Assembly: GCA_944380885.1 (NCBI GenBank) | Contig: CALWIZ010000004.1 | Span: 1 to 64,000, forward strand | Origin: an uncultured Clostridia bacterium | GTDB taxonomy: Bacteria > Bacillota > Clostridia > Oscillospirales > Acutalibacteraceae | Direction of reading: 5' to 3' | Length of the DNA: 64,000 bases | Part shown: positions 26,198-34,051 of the stretch, piece after piece | Layout: every line of letters begins with the position of its first letter | Position numbering within the stretch: position 1 is the stretch's first letter | Made by a program: the position numbers and the translations under genes | The notes under the pieces: model-generated | What the model was told of the DNA's origin: nothing | Database searches by the model: none | Seen by the model: only the letters and a program-made list of their open reading frames with translations

Positions 26198-27103
26198 ATG
26201 GGATTTTTCAGTAAAATCAAACAGGGTCTTCAGAAAACAAGAGACTCTATATCAAACGGAGTAAACAGTATAATAAACAGCTTCACAAAAATTGACGAGG
26301 AGCTTTTTGAGGAATTGGAGGAAACACTGGTTATGTCCGATGTCGGGGTTGTAACCGCGGAAGAAATATGCGGGCAGCTGCGTAAAAAAATCAAAGAGAC
26401 CGGAATAACCGACCCGTCAGAAATTAAGGGTCTTATGAAAGAAATCATCGCAGAAATGCTCGGAGAGGACGAGGGACTGAAGCTTGATACAAAGCCGTCT
26501 GTTATACTTGTGATCGGTGTGAACGGCGTAGGAAAGACCACAACAATAGGAAAATTGGCTTCACAGCTTAAAGAAAACGGCAAAAAGGTCGTTTTAGGCG
26601 CGGCTGATACATTCAGGGCTGCGGCTATCGACCAGCTCGGCATATGGGCTGAGCGCGCCGGTGTTTCAATGGTAAGAAGCGTTGAAGGCACCGACCCCGC
26701 TTCGGTCGTTTTTGATACAATAGCGTCGGCAAAGGCTAAAGGCGCAGACGTTATAATCTGCGATACCGCAGGCAGGCTTCACAACAAAAAGAACCTTATG
26801 GACGAGCTTGCCAAAATCTACCGAGTGATAGGCCGGGAGCTTCCGGACGCTTCGGTGGAAACGCTGCTTGTGCTTGACGCGGCAACCGGACAGAATGCGG
26901 TTAATCAGGCAAGGGAGTTCAAAAATGTTGCCGACATTACCGGAATTGTCCTGACAAAGCTTGACGGAACCGCAAAAGGCGGTATAATAATAGCAATAAG
27001 AAATGAACTCGGAATACCTGTGAAATTTGTCGGTGTGGGCGAGGGTATTGACGATTTGCAGCCGTTTAACGCCGCCGAATTTGCCGACGGTATTTTTGAA
27101 TGA
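26198..27103 (+). CDS. ftsY: Signal recognition particle receptor FtsY
   Basis: 301 residues. A four-helix N domain, then the SRP-GTPase G domain with GVNGVGKTTTIGKLA (about residue 107), DTFRAAAIDQL, CDTAGRLHNK and LTKLDGTAKGG. It docks ribosome-SRP complexes at the membrane. It lacks the long acidic A domain of E. coli FtsY, as usual in Firmicutes. Confidence 0.97.
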   Translation: MGFFSKIKQGLQKTRDSISNGVNSIINSFTKIDEELFEELEETLVMSDVGVVTAEEICGQLRKKIKETGITDPSEIKGLMKEIIAEMLGEDEGLKLDTKPSVILVIGVNGVGKTTTIGKLASQLKENGKKVVLGAADTFRAAAIDQLGIWAERAGVSMVRSVEGTDPASVVFDTIASAKAKGADVIICDTAGRLHNKKNLMDELAKIYRVIGRELPDASVETLLVLDAATGQNAVNQAREFKNVADITGIVLTKLDGTAKGGIIIAIRNELGIPVKFVGVGEGIDDLQPFNAAEFADGIFE

Positions 27104-27131
27104 TTTGACGGACGAACGGAGGAAAACCGAT

Positions 27132-27734
27132 TTGAAAATATTTATCGCAACAAAAAATCATAATAAGCTCAAGGAGCTTGAGCGTATTTTAAAGCCGATG
27201 GGATTTGACGTGCTCAGCGAAAATGATTTAAGCGAGCCTTTGCCGGAGGTTGAGGAAACCGGAACAACATATGAGGAAAACGCTCTTTTAAAGGCGCATT
27301 CAGGGCTTAAAGTTACCGGTATAATGACCGTTGCGGATGATTCGGGACTGAGCGTTGATTATCTTGACGGAGCTCCCGGAGTTTATTCCGCACGGTATTC
27401 AGGCGAGGGTGCTACATATGAGAGCAACAACCAAAAGCTGCTTGCGGCGCTTGAGGGTGTTCCGAAGGAAAAGCGTACGGCAGTTTTTGTTTCGGCTATT
27501 GCCTGTGTTTTTCCTGACGGCAGGGAATTTACGGTAAGAGGAGAATGCCACGGCTATGTCGCTGATAAATGCAGCGGTACCGGCGGCTTCGGTTATGATC
27601 CGCTTTTTGTGTGCGAGGCAGGCTGCTACGCTGAGCTTTCACCCGAAGAAAAGGACAGGGTAAGCCACAGGGGAATAGCGCTCAGAAAATTTGAAAAAGA
27701 GCTTAAAAAAATAATCGATAACGGAGAAATATAA
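27132..27734 (+). CDS. rdgB: XTP/dITP diphosphatase (RdgB/HAM1)
   Basis: 200 residues. Opening FIATKNHNKLKELERIL and TVADDSGLSVDYLDGAPGVY are diagnostic of the HAM1 family, with GTGGFGYDPLF and a C-terminal SHRGIALRKF. It removes deaminated purine triphosphates such as ITP and XTP. Start is TTG 27132, nine bases after GGAGG at 27118-27122; the longer frame would run back into ftsY. Confidence 0.93.
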   Translation: MKIFIATKNHNKLKELERILKPMGFDVLSENDLSEPLPEVEETGTTYEENALLKAHSGLKVTGIMTVADDSGLSVDYLDGAPGVYSARYSGEGATYESNNQKLLAALEGVPKEKRTAVFVSAIACVFPDGREFTVRGECHGYVADKCSGTGGFGYDPLFVCEAGCYAELSPEEKDRVSHRGIALRKFEKELKKIIDNGEI

Positions 27735-28028
27735 ATGTTGAACAGCAGACAAAGGGCGCAGCTCCGCGCCATGGCGAACAGTCTTGAAACTATTTTTCAG
27801 ATAGGCAAGGCGGGTGTTACGGAAAACACGGTTAAGCAGGCTGATGACGCGCTTGAGGCAAGGGAAATAATTAAAATGAGAACTCTTGAGACCTGTCCGA
27901 TTTCATCACGCGATGCAGCGGAAAACATAGCGAAAGAAACCGGAGCCGATGTTGTGCAGGTAATAGGCACACGCTTTGTCCTTTACCGTGAAAGCCGCAA
28001 CAATAAACAGATAAAACTGGTGAAATAA
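27735..28028 (+). CDS. yhbY: YhbY family ribosome-associated RNA-binding protein
   Basis: 97 residues, the CRM (CRS1-YhbY) domain alone: RAQLRAMANSLETIFQIGKAG and a GTRFVLYRESRN end. Homologues bind pre-50S particles. Starts next to the rdgB stop and leads the conserved yhbY-nadD-yqeK-rsfS run. Confidence 0.93.
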   Translation: MLNSRQRAQLRAMANSLETIFQIGKAGVTENTVKQADDALEAREIIKMRTLETCPISSRDAAENIAKETGADVVQVIGTRFVLYRESRNNKQIKLVK

Positions 28029-28029
28029 T

Positions 28030-28623
28030 ATGTCTCTTACCGCTCTTTTCGGGGGAACCTTCAATCCTTTGCATATAGGTCACTGTGAAATCCTTGCCGC
28101 ACTTGAGAATCGTCCGGAAATCGGCGAAATATGGATTATGCCGACAAGGATACCGCCTCACAAGGTATTTGACAAAGTGACAGATGATTCTGTCAGGATA
28201 GAAATGTGCCGTATGGCGGCGGAGCGTTATAAAAAGGCGAAGGTTTCACTGATTGAATTTGAAAGAACAGGCAAAAGCTATACCTTTGACACCGTAAAAC
28301 TTTTAAAGCAAAAATATCCTGACAGGGATTTTGTTTTTGTATGCGGCGGAGATATGCTCGTCACATTCGACGAATGGTACAGATATGATGAGCTGCTGAA
28401 AATGCTGCCGTTTTACGCCTTCAGGCGGACAGATACCGACGATGCGCTTTTTGACAGTAAAAAAGTGCAGCTCGAACGTGAAGGAATGCGTATAACTGTT
28501 ATGAACGAGCGAATAACGGCGGTTTCGTCAACTTTGATACGAAATAATATAAACAGTGCAAAAAGATTTTTGCCGGAGTATATATATAATTACATTAAAG
28601 CCGGAGGGATTTACGGTGTCTGA
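28030..28623 (+). CDS. nadD: Nicotinate-nucleotide adenylyltransferase
   Basis: 197 residues. Nucleotidyltransferase motif GGTFNPLHIGH at the N-terminus, WIMPTRIPPHK, and ISSTxIR-like VSSTLIRNNI at the end. It adenylylates nicotinate mononucleotide in NAD synthesis. Overlaps the yqeK start by eight bases. Confidence 0.95.
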   Translation: MSLTALFGGTFNPLHIGHCEILAALENRPEIGEIWIMPTRIPPHKVFDKVTDDSVRIEMCRMAAERYKKAKVSLIEFERTGKSYTFDTVKLLKQKYPDRDFVFVCGGDMLVTFDEWYRYDELLKMLPFYAFRRTDTDDALFDSKKVQLEREGMRITVMNERITAVSSTLIRNNINSAKRFLPEYIYNYIKAGGIYGV

Positions 28624-29191
28624 AAGCAGGACAAATTATGAGTCGCTCAAAATTATACTGAAGAGCAGGCTCAATGAAAAGCGCTATTATCATTCACTTT
28701 GTGTGGCGGACGAGGCAAAGAGACTTGCCGGTAAATACGGCGGTAATGAAGAAAAAGCGTATCTTGCCGGTCTTTTGCACGATATTACCAAAAATTCGCC
28801 AGACGAGGAACACTTGCAAATTTTTAAAGAGTCTGATATAATTTTAAGCGATATTGAAAAAAATGCCAAAAAGCTATGGCACGCTATGTCCGGCGCTGAA
28901 TATGTAAAACGTGTAATCGGTGTCGACGATCCGGAAATTATCGATGCGATAAGGTATCATACGACTGCCAAGGAAAATATGTCACTGCTTGCAAAAATAC
29001 TTTATTTGGCTGATTTTACTTCTGCTGATCGTGATTACGAGGATGTTGATGTAATTAGGAAGTATGTGGATGAATCGCTTGACAAGGCATTTGTGTATGC
29101 GCTTCAGTATTCCATAACTGACCTTGTCACTCAGGAACGCGCCATACACATTGATACGGTCAAAGCCTACAATCAGGCAGTATTACAGTAA
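28616..29191 (+). CDS. yqeK: HD-domain Ap4A hydrolase YqeK
   Basis: 191 residues. HD motif order is visible: H in RYYHSLCVADEAKRLA, HD in LAGLLHDITKN, H in WHAMSGAEYVK and D in LADFTSADRDY. The YqeK family symmetrically hydrolyses diadenosine tetraphosphate. GTG 28616 after GGAGGG is chosen; the open frame extends further back into nadD. Confidence 0.9.
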   Translation: MSESRTNYESLKIILKSRLNEKRYYHSLCVADEAKRLAGKYGGNEEKAYLAGLLHDITKNSPDEEHLQIFKESDIILSDIEKNAKKLWHAMSGAEYVKRVIGVDDPEIIDAIRYHTTAKENMSLLAKILYLADFTSADRDYEDVDVIRKYVDESLDKAFVYALQYSITDLVTQERAIHIDTVKAYNQAVLQ

Positions 29192-29206
29192 TTCGGAGGA
29201 GTTTAA

Positions 29207-29572
29207 TTGGAAGCTTTTGAAATTTTAAAAATTGCGGCGAACGCGCTTAACGCAAAGAAAGCCAAAGAGCTTAACGCTGTAAAGGTATCTGAGATCACAG
29301 TACTTGCTGAGTATTTTCTGATGTGTACTGCCACATCGTCTACCCATGTGCGCTCGCTCGCGGACGAAGTGGAGGAAAAGCTCTCGGAAGCCGGTGTTCA
29401 GCCGCATCATATAGAAGGAAAGACTACCGGCTGGATAGTGCTTGACTACGGTTCGCTTATTATTCATGTTTTCAGCCGTGACCAGCGCGAGTTTTACGCG
29501 CTTGATAAAATGTGGAGCGACGGAGAACAGGTAAATCTTGATGATATTCTTGTTGATGCAGAAGGGGATTAA
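29207..29572 (+). CDS. rsfS: Ribosome silencing factor RsfS
   Basis: 121 residues. Typical segments are [20 protein letters not shown] and [20 protein letters not shown] with the YALDKMWSD end. RsfS binds L14 and blocks subunit joining when nutrients are low. Start is TTG 29207, six bases after GGAGGA. Confidence 0.94.
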   Translation: MEAFEILKIAANALNAKKAKELNAVKVSEITVLAEYFLMCTATSSTHVRSLADEVEEKLSEAGVQPHHIEGKTTGWIVLDYGSLIIHVFSRDQREFYALDKMWSDGEQVNLDDILVDAEGD

Positions 29573-29573
29573 A

Positions 29574-31988
29574 ATGAAAAGCAATTACGATTATTCAGCT
29601 ATTGAAAAAAAGTGGCAGGATATATGGGACGAAAAACAAACATTTGCGGCAAAGGATGACTATTCACTGCCCAAATTTTACGGACTCGTTGAGTTCCCTT
29701 ATCCGTCAGGCCAGGGGCTTCACGTCGGACATCCGCGTTCATACACTGCTATTGACATTGTATGCCGTAAAAGAAGGCTTCAGGGATATAATGTTCTTTA
29801 CCCCATGGGGTGGGACGCGTTCGGTCTTCCGACTGAAAACTACGCGATAAAAAATCATGTTCACCCCGCCAAAGTTACGGCAGAAAATATAAAGAATTTC
29901 AAAAGACAGCTTAAATCCCTCGGCTTTTCGTTTGACTGGAGCCGTGAGATAAACACCACCGATCCGTCATATTATAAATGGACTCAATGGATTTTCCTTC
30001 AGCTTTTCAAACATGGTCTGGCATATAAAAAGAAAATGTCGGTAAACTGGTGTACTTCGTGTAAGTGTGTGCTTGCGAATGAAGAGGTTGTAAACGGTCA
30101 TTGCGAACGCTGCGGCAGCGAGGTAGTTCATAAGGAAAAAAGTCAGTGGATGCTCAAAATAACCGACTATGCGGAGAAACTGCTTGACGGACTTGATGAT
30201 GTTGACTTTATCGAGAGGGTAAAAACACAGCAGCGCAACTGGATAGGACGTTCATATGGCACTCAGGTTAAGTTTACCGCCAGTACCGGAGACGAGTTTG
30301 AGATTTTCACTACAAGAGCAGACACACTTTTCGGCGTCACCTATATGGTTATGTCGCCTGAGCATCCGCTTATTGAAAAATGGGCTGATAAAATCAGGAA
30401 CTATGATGAGGTGCTTTCCTATAAGCAGGAAGCCGCCAAAAAGTCGGATTTTGAGAGAACTGAGCTCGCTAAGGACAAAACCGGTGTAAAGCTCGAAGGC
30501 GTTACAGCCGTTAATCCCGTAAACGGTAAGGAAGTTCCTATATTCATATCCGACTATGTTCTGATTTCATACGGTACGGGTGCTATTATGGCAGTTCCGG
30601 CGCACGATGGACGCGACTGGGATTTCGCCAAGAAATTCGGCCTTCCGATTATTGAGGTCGTTTCTGGCGGAGAAGACGTCCAGAAGGCGCCGTATACGGA
30701 TTGTGCCACCGGCAAACTTGTCAACTCCGGATTTCTTGACGGTCTTTCGGTAGACGAAGCCAAAAAAGCTATGCAGAAGTGGCTGACTGATAAGGGTATA
30801 GGATATGTAAAGACTAATTACAAGCTCCGCGACTGGGTGTTCTCACGCCAGCGCTACTGGGGCGAACCGATACCGATAGTCTACTGCGATAAATGCGGTT
30901 ATGTTCCGCTGCCTGAAAGCGAATTACCGCTTGTTCTGCCGAATGTCGACTCTTACGAGCCTACCGATAACGGAGAGTCTCCGCTTGCTAAAATGACCGA
31001 TTGGGTAAATACTACCTGTCCTCACTGCGGCGGTCCGGCAAAGCGCGAGACCGATACTATGCCACAGTGGGCCGGTTCTTCGTGGTATTTTCTGCGCTAC
31101 TGCGACCCGCATAATGATAAAGAGTTTGCCTCGAAAGAAGCGCTTGAATACTGGTGTCCGGTTGACTGGTACAACGGCGGTATGGAGCATACCACGCTGC
31201 ACCTCCTTTACAGCCGTTTCTGGCACAAATTCCTTTACGATATAGGCGCTGTTCCGAATCCCGAACCTTACGCGAAACGTACAAGCCACGGTATGATTCT
31301 TGGCGAAAACGGCGAGAAGATGTCAAAATCACGCGGCAATGTTGTAAATCCGGATGATATAATCCGCGAATACGGCGCAGACACAATGCGTATATACGAA
31401 ATGTTTATAGGCGATTTTGAAAAAGCCGCGCCGTGGAGCCAGTCATCTATAAAAGGAAGCAAGCGTTTTCTCGAAAAGGTATGGTCTCTGTCTGACCGCC
31501 TGACGGACGGTGACGGATACCGCCGTGAGCTTGAGGCTGATTTTCACCGTACTATAAAAAAGGTCACCTTTGACATTGAGGGCCTTAAAATGAATACTGC
31601 TATAGCTGCCCTCATGTCTCTGCTTAACAGTATTCAGAATACGGGAAGCATAACAAGGGGAGAATTTAAGACTTATCTTATCCTTCTTAATCCTTTTGCT
31701 CCGCATATGACAGAGGAGCTCTGGCAGCAGGCTGGATTTGACGGGATGCTCAACGAGGCTGAGTGGCCGTCTTATGATGAGGCGAAATGTGCTGACAGTA
31801 CCGTACAGATTGCGGTGCAGGTAAACGGAAAAATAAAGGCAAGGATTGACATTCCGGCAGATATTTCCGCTGATGACGCTATCGCACAGGCAAAGCAGAA
31901 TGACGCAGTCGTTTCAGCGATAGGCGGCGGTACTGTTATTAAGGAGCTATATGTGCCTAAAAAGCTTGTTAATATTGTTGTGAAATAA
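29574..31988 (+). CDS. leuS: Leucyl-tRNA synthetase
   Basis: 804 residues, normal length. Class I motifs: HIGH equivalent in [17 protein letters not shown] in [10 protein letters not shown], and the CP1 editing domain with [13 protein letters not shown] zinc-type CxxC pair is in [14 protein letters not shown] and HCERCGSE. It charges tRNA-Leu. There is no T-box leader; the gene follows rsfS by one base and is read from the same transcript. ATG 29574 after GGGG gives the family N-terminus. Confidence 0.97.
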   Translation: MKSNYDYSAIEKKWQDIWDEKQTFAAKDDYSLPKFYGLVEFPYPSGQGLHVGHPRSYTAIDIVCRKRRLQGYNVLYPMGWDAFGLPTENYAIKNHVHPAKVTAENIKNFKRQLKSLGFSFDWSREINTTDPSYYKWTQWIFLQLFKHGLAYKKKMSVNWCTSCKCVLANEEVVNGHCERCGSEVVHKEKSQWMLKITDYAEKLLDGLDDVDFIERVKTQQRNWIGRSYGTQVKFTASTGDEFEIFTTRADTLFGVTYMVMSPEHPLIEKWADKIRNYDEVLSYKQEAAKKSDFERTELAKDKTGVKLEGVTAVNPVNGKEVPIFISDYVLISYGTGAIMAVPAHDGRDWDFAKKFGLPIIEVVSGGEDVQKAPYTDCATGKLVNSGFLDGLSVDEAKKAMQKWLTDKGIGYVKTNYKLRDWVFSRQRYWGEPIPIVYCDKCGYVPLPESELPLVLPNVDSYEPTDNGESPLAKMTDWVNTTCPHCGGPAKRETDTMPQWAGSSWYFLRYCDPHNDKEFASKEALEYWCPVDWYNGGMEHTTLHLLYSRFWHKFLYDIGAVPNPEPYAKRTSHGMILGENGEKMSKSRGNVVNPDDIIREYGADTMRIYEMFIGDFEKAAPWSQSSIKGSKRFLEKVWSLSDRLTDGDGYRRELEADFHRTIKKVTFDIEGLKMNTAIAALMSLLNSIQNTGSITRGEFKTYLILLNPFAPHMTEELWQQAGFDGMLNEAEWPSYDEAKCADSTVQIAVQVNGKIKARIDIPADISADDAIAQAKQNDAVVSAIGGGTVIKELYVPKKLVNIVVK

Positions 31989-32013
31989 TTTGCGCATTTG
32001 TGCAAAATATTTG

Positions 32014-32042
32014 TTGCATATTTGCCGTATTTGTGGTATTAT
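32014..32042 (+). promoter_or_regulatory. Extended -10 promoter for secG
   Basis: TTGCAT at 32014-32019, a 17-base spacer and TATTAT at 32037-32042 with TGG directly before it (extended -10). Alternatively TATAAT at 32040 is the -10. Confidence 0.6.
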
Positions 32043-32076
32043 AATCAGTGTTATCTGTAATGTGGAGGTGTAATCT

Positions 32077-32325
32077 GTGGGTGCAGTTGAAATAATAATA
32101 GGAATTGCCGTTATATTAGTCTCTCTTTTCATTATAGCCGTTGTTCTTTTGCAGCAGGGTCACCGTGCCGGTATAAACGGTGCAATATCCGGCGGCGCTG
32201 ATACTTTTCTTTCAAAGAACAAGGCAAGAACATTTGACGCTACATTGTCCCGTTGGACAAAGTATATTGCTATTCTGTTTTTTGTTATGTCAATAATCGC
32301 AAATGTTATTGCGTTAAGAGGCTGA
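32077..32325 (+). CDS. secG: Preprotein translocase subunit SecG
   Basis: 82 residues with two membrane segments (about 5-25 and 60-80) and the SecG loop VVLLQQGHRAGINGAISGGA between them. It assists SecYE channel cycling. Start is GTG after GGAGG. Confidence 0.92.
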   Translation: MGAVEIIIGIAVILVSLFIIAVVLLQQGHRAGINGAISGGADTFLSKNKARTFDATLSRWTKYIAILFFVMSIIANVIALRG

Positions 32326-32360
32326 TAATACCGGAGAGTGTTTTCCGGTCAAAGTGTGTC

Positions 32361-32389
32361 TTGACTGATGCAGGAAAATAATGTATAAT
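32361..32389 (+). promoter_or_regulatory. SigA promoter for rpsU
   Basis: TTGACT at 32361-32366, a 17-base spacer and a perfect TATAAT at 32384-32389. Confidence 0.85.
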
Positions 32390-32444
32390 TATTTTTGCGA
32401 TTTAATTTAAGACCCCTGCTATTTTGCGGAGGGAGGGAATATAA

Positions 32445-32621
32445 ATGAGTCAGGTAAGAATCAAAGAAAATGAATCTCTTGATAACGCTCTGCGCCGCTT
32501 TAAAAGGCAGACCGCAAAGGACGGTGTTATTCAGGAGGTTCGCAAGAGAGAGCATTATGAGAAGCCCTCTGTAAAGCGTAAAAAGAAGTCGGAAGCTGCT
32601 CGTAAAAGAAAGTTCCGCTGA
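32445..32621 (+). CDS. rpsU: 30S ribosomal protein S21
   Basis: A 58-residue, highly basic protein read directly from the sequence: [20 protein letters not shown] at the start and [12 protein letters not shown] at the end. This matches S21 in length and pattern. It follows a strong GGAGGGAGG ribosome site and has its own promoter and terminator. Confidence 0.96.
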   Translation: MSQVRIKENESLDNALRRFKRQTAKDGVIQEVRKREHYEKPSVKRKKKSEAARKRKFR

Positions 32622-32632
32622 TAATTACTGTT

Positions 32633-32660
32633 AAAAAGCGGTTTTTAACCGCTTTTTTTC
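32633..32660 (+). terminator. Intrinsic terminator after rpsU
   Basis: Arms AAAAAGCGGTT and AACCGCTTTTT with a 3-base loop and a T-run, 11 bases after the stop codon. Confidence 0.9.
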
Positions 32661-32676
32661 ATACTAAGGAGTATTT

Positions 32677-33180
32677 ATGCTTTTAAGACCCTTTATAAAG
32701 CTTACTAAGATAACAGATATTACTTTTAAGATTTTGGAAAAATACGGAATAAAATTTCTTATCCTTGATGTTGATAATACGTTGTCCACACATCACGGAA
32801 CTGTTTTGACAGACGGGCTTGAAGAATGGCTTAAATCAATGAAAAATGCCGGTATAGGACTTGTTATTCTTTCAAATTCAAAACGAGAAAGAGTGGAGCC
32901 TTTTGCAGAGAGGCTTTCGCTTCCTTATATAAGTATGGGACTTAAACCTCTTCCGTTCAAATTTAAGCAGGCGTTGAATGCTATCGGCGCCGTAAAGAAA
33001 GAAACCGCCATTGTAGGCGACCAGGTATTTACCGATACGCTCGGCGGAAATTTGTACGGTATTAAAACAGTACTGCTTGATCCTATAAAGCCGGAAACCT
33101 CTAAAAGTTTCCGATTTAAAAGGAAAATAGAACGCAAGGTTATAAAAATACTCAAAATCAAAAATACGGAGGTTGAATGA
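32677..33180 (+). CDS. yqeG: YqeG-family HAD phosphatase (class IIIA)
   Basis: 167 residues. HAD motif I LDVDNTLSTH (nucleophile Asp), motif II VILSNSKRER, a Lys-containing segment and motif III VGDQVFTDTLGGN. The clostridial and bacillar YqeG family resembles phosphatidylglycerophosphatases but its substrate is not firmly known. Overlaps the region before the next gene: its TGA is two bases before the next ATG. Confidence 0.88.
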   Translation: MLLRPFIKLTKITDITFKILEKYGIKFLILDVDNTLSTHHGTVLTDGLEEWLKSMKNAGIGLVILSNSKRERVEPFAERLSLPYISMGLKPLPFKFKQALNAIGAVKKETAIVGDQVFTDTLGGNLYGIKTVLLDPIKPETSKSFRFKRKIERKVIKILKIKNTEVE

Positions 33181-33181
33181 T

Positions 33182-34033
33182 ATGCCGAAATTCGGTCCTG
33201 CGGGCACTTCAGACAGTTTTACTGCTATGGGTTACAAAAGCAGTCTCGATGTTCCGGAATATATTGTAAAAATGGGACTGGACTGTTTTGAGTACCAGTG
33301 CGGCAGGGGAGTGAACATAGGGGAAGATAAAGCAAAAAGTCTCGGCAAGCTTGCTGCGGACGCAGGTGTTTATCTTTCGCTTCACGCGCCGTATTATATT
33401 TCAATGTCCTCGCTCGAAGAGGAAAAAAGACTCAATTCAGTAAATTATATTATTGCTTCTGCCAAAGCGGTCAACGCCATGGGAGGGGAGCGTATAATTG
33501 TTCATACCGGTTCTTGCGGCAAAATTTCAAGAGCCGACGCGCTTGAACTTGCGTGCGATACAATGAAAAAAGCTCTTAAAGCGCTTGACAGCGAGGGACT
33601 GGGACATATACATATATGTCCTGAAACTATGGGCAAGGTAAATCAGCTTGGAACGCTTGACGAAGTGCTTGAGCTTTGCAGTCTTGACGAACGTTTGATA
33701 CCTTGTATCGATTTCGGGCATTTGAATGCCCGTGATCTCGGCTGTTTTAAAACCTTCGCAGATGTTGAGCGGGTATTTACCGCAATTAAGGACAAGCTTG
33801 GAACAGACCGCCTTAAAAATTTCCATTCACATTTTTCGAAGATTGAGTATACCGCAGGCGGCGAAAAACGTCATCTGACATTTGAGGACGATAAATTTGG
33901 ACCTGATTATGAGCCGGTGATGGAGCTTACGCTCAAATACGGCTGCGATCCTGTTTTTATATGCGAGTCCGCCGGTACACAGGCGGAGGACGCACATACC
34001 ATGAAAGAATACTATCTTTCGCTTTCTAAATAA
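33182..34033 (+). CDS. Endonuclease IV-like TIM-barrel protein
   Basis: 283 residues with the AP endonuclease family 2 fold order: SLHAPYYIS, RIIVHTGSCG, HICPETMGK, CIDFGHLNAR, FHSHFS and a late FICESAG. Those His, Glu and Asp residues correspond to metal ligands of endonuclease IV. The usual DRH ligand motif near the end is not seen; EDDKFGPDYEP stands in that place. So an abasic-site nuclease is possible but not secure, and a sugar isomerase-like barrel is an alternative. ATG 33182 is chosen, nine bases after GGAGG, over an upstream TTG. Confidence 0.6.
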   Translation: MPKFGPAGTSDSFTAMGYKSSLDVPEYIVKMGLDCFEYQCGRGVNIGEDKAKSLGKLAADAGVYLSLHAPYYISMSSLEEEKRLNSVNYIIASAKAVNAMGGERIIVHTGSCGKISRADALELACDTMKKALKALDSEGLGHIHICPETMGKVNQLGTLDEVLELCSLDERLIPCIDFGHLNARDLGCFKTFADVERVFTAIKDKLGTDRLKNFHSHFSKIEYTAGGEKRHLTFEDDKFGPDYEPVMELTLKYGCDPVFICESAGTQAEDAHTMKEYYLSLSK

Positions 34034-34051
34034 AATTACGGAGGTGCTCCG

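Noticed and set aside
29180..29573. T-box leader before leuS
   Set aside because: leuS starts one base after rsfS, so there is no room for a leader and no T-box core sequence was seen.
31988..32033. Five ATTTG repeats between leuS and secG
   Set aside because: Spacing is irregular (8, 13, 11, 9 bases) in AT-rich DNA, and part of it is the secG promoter; probably chance.
32330..32349. Hairpin ACCGGA/TCCGGT after secG as a terminator
   Set aside because: Short 6-base stem with no T-run; it lies just before the rpsU promoter, so at most a weak stop.
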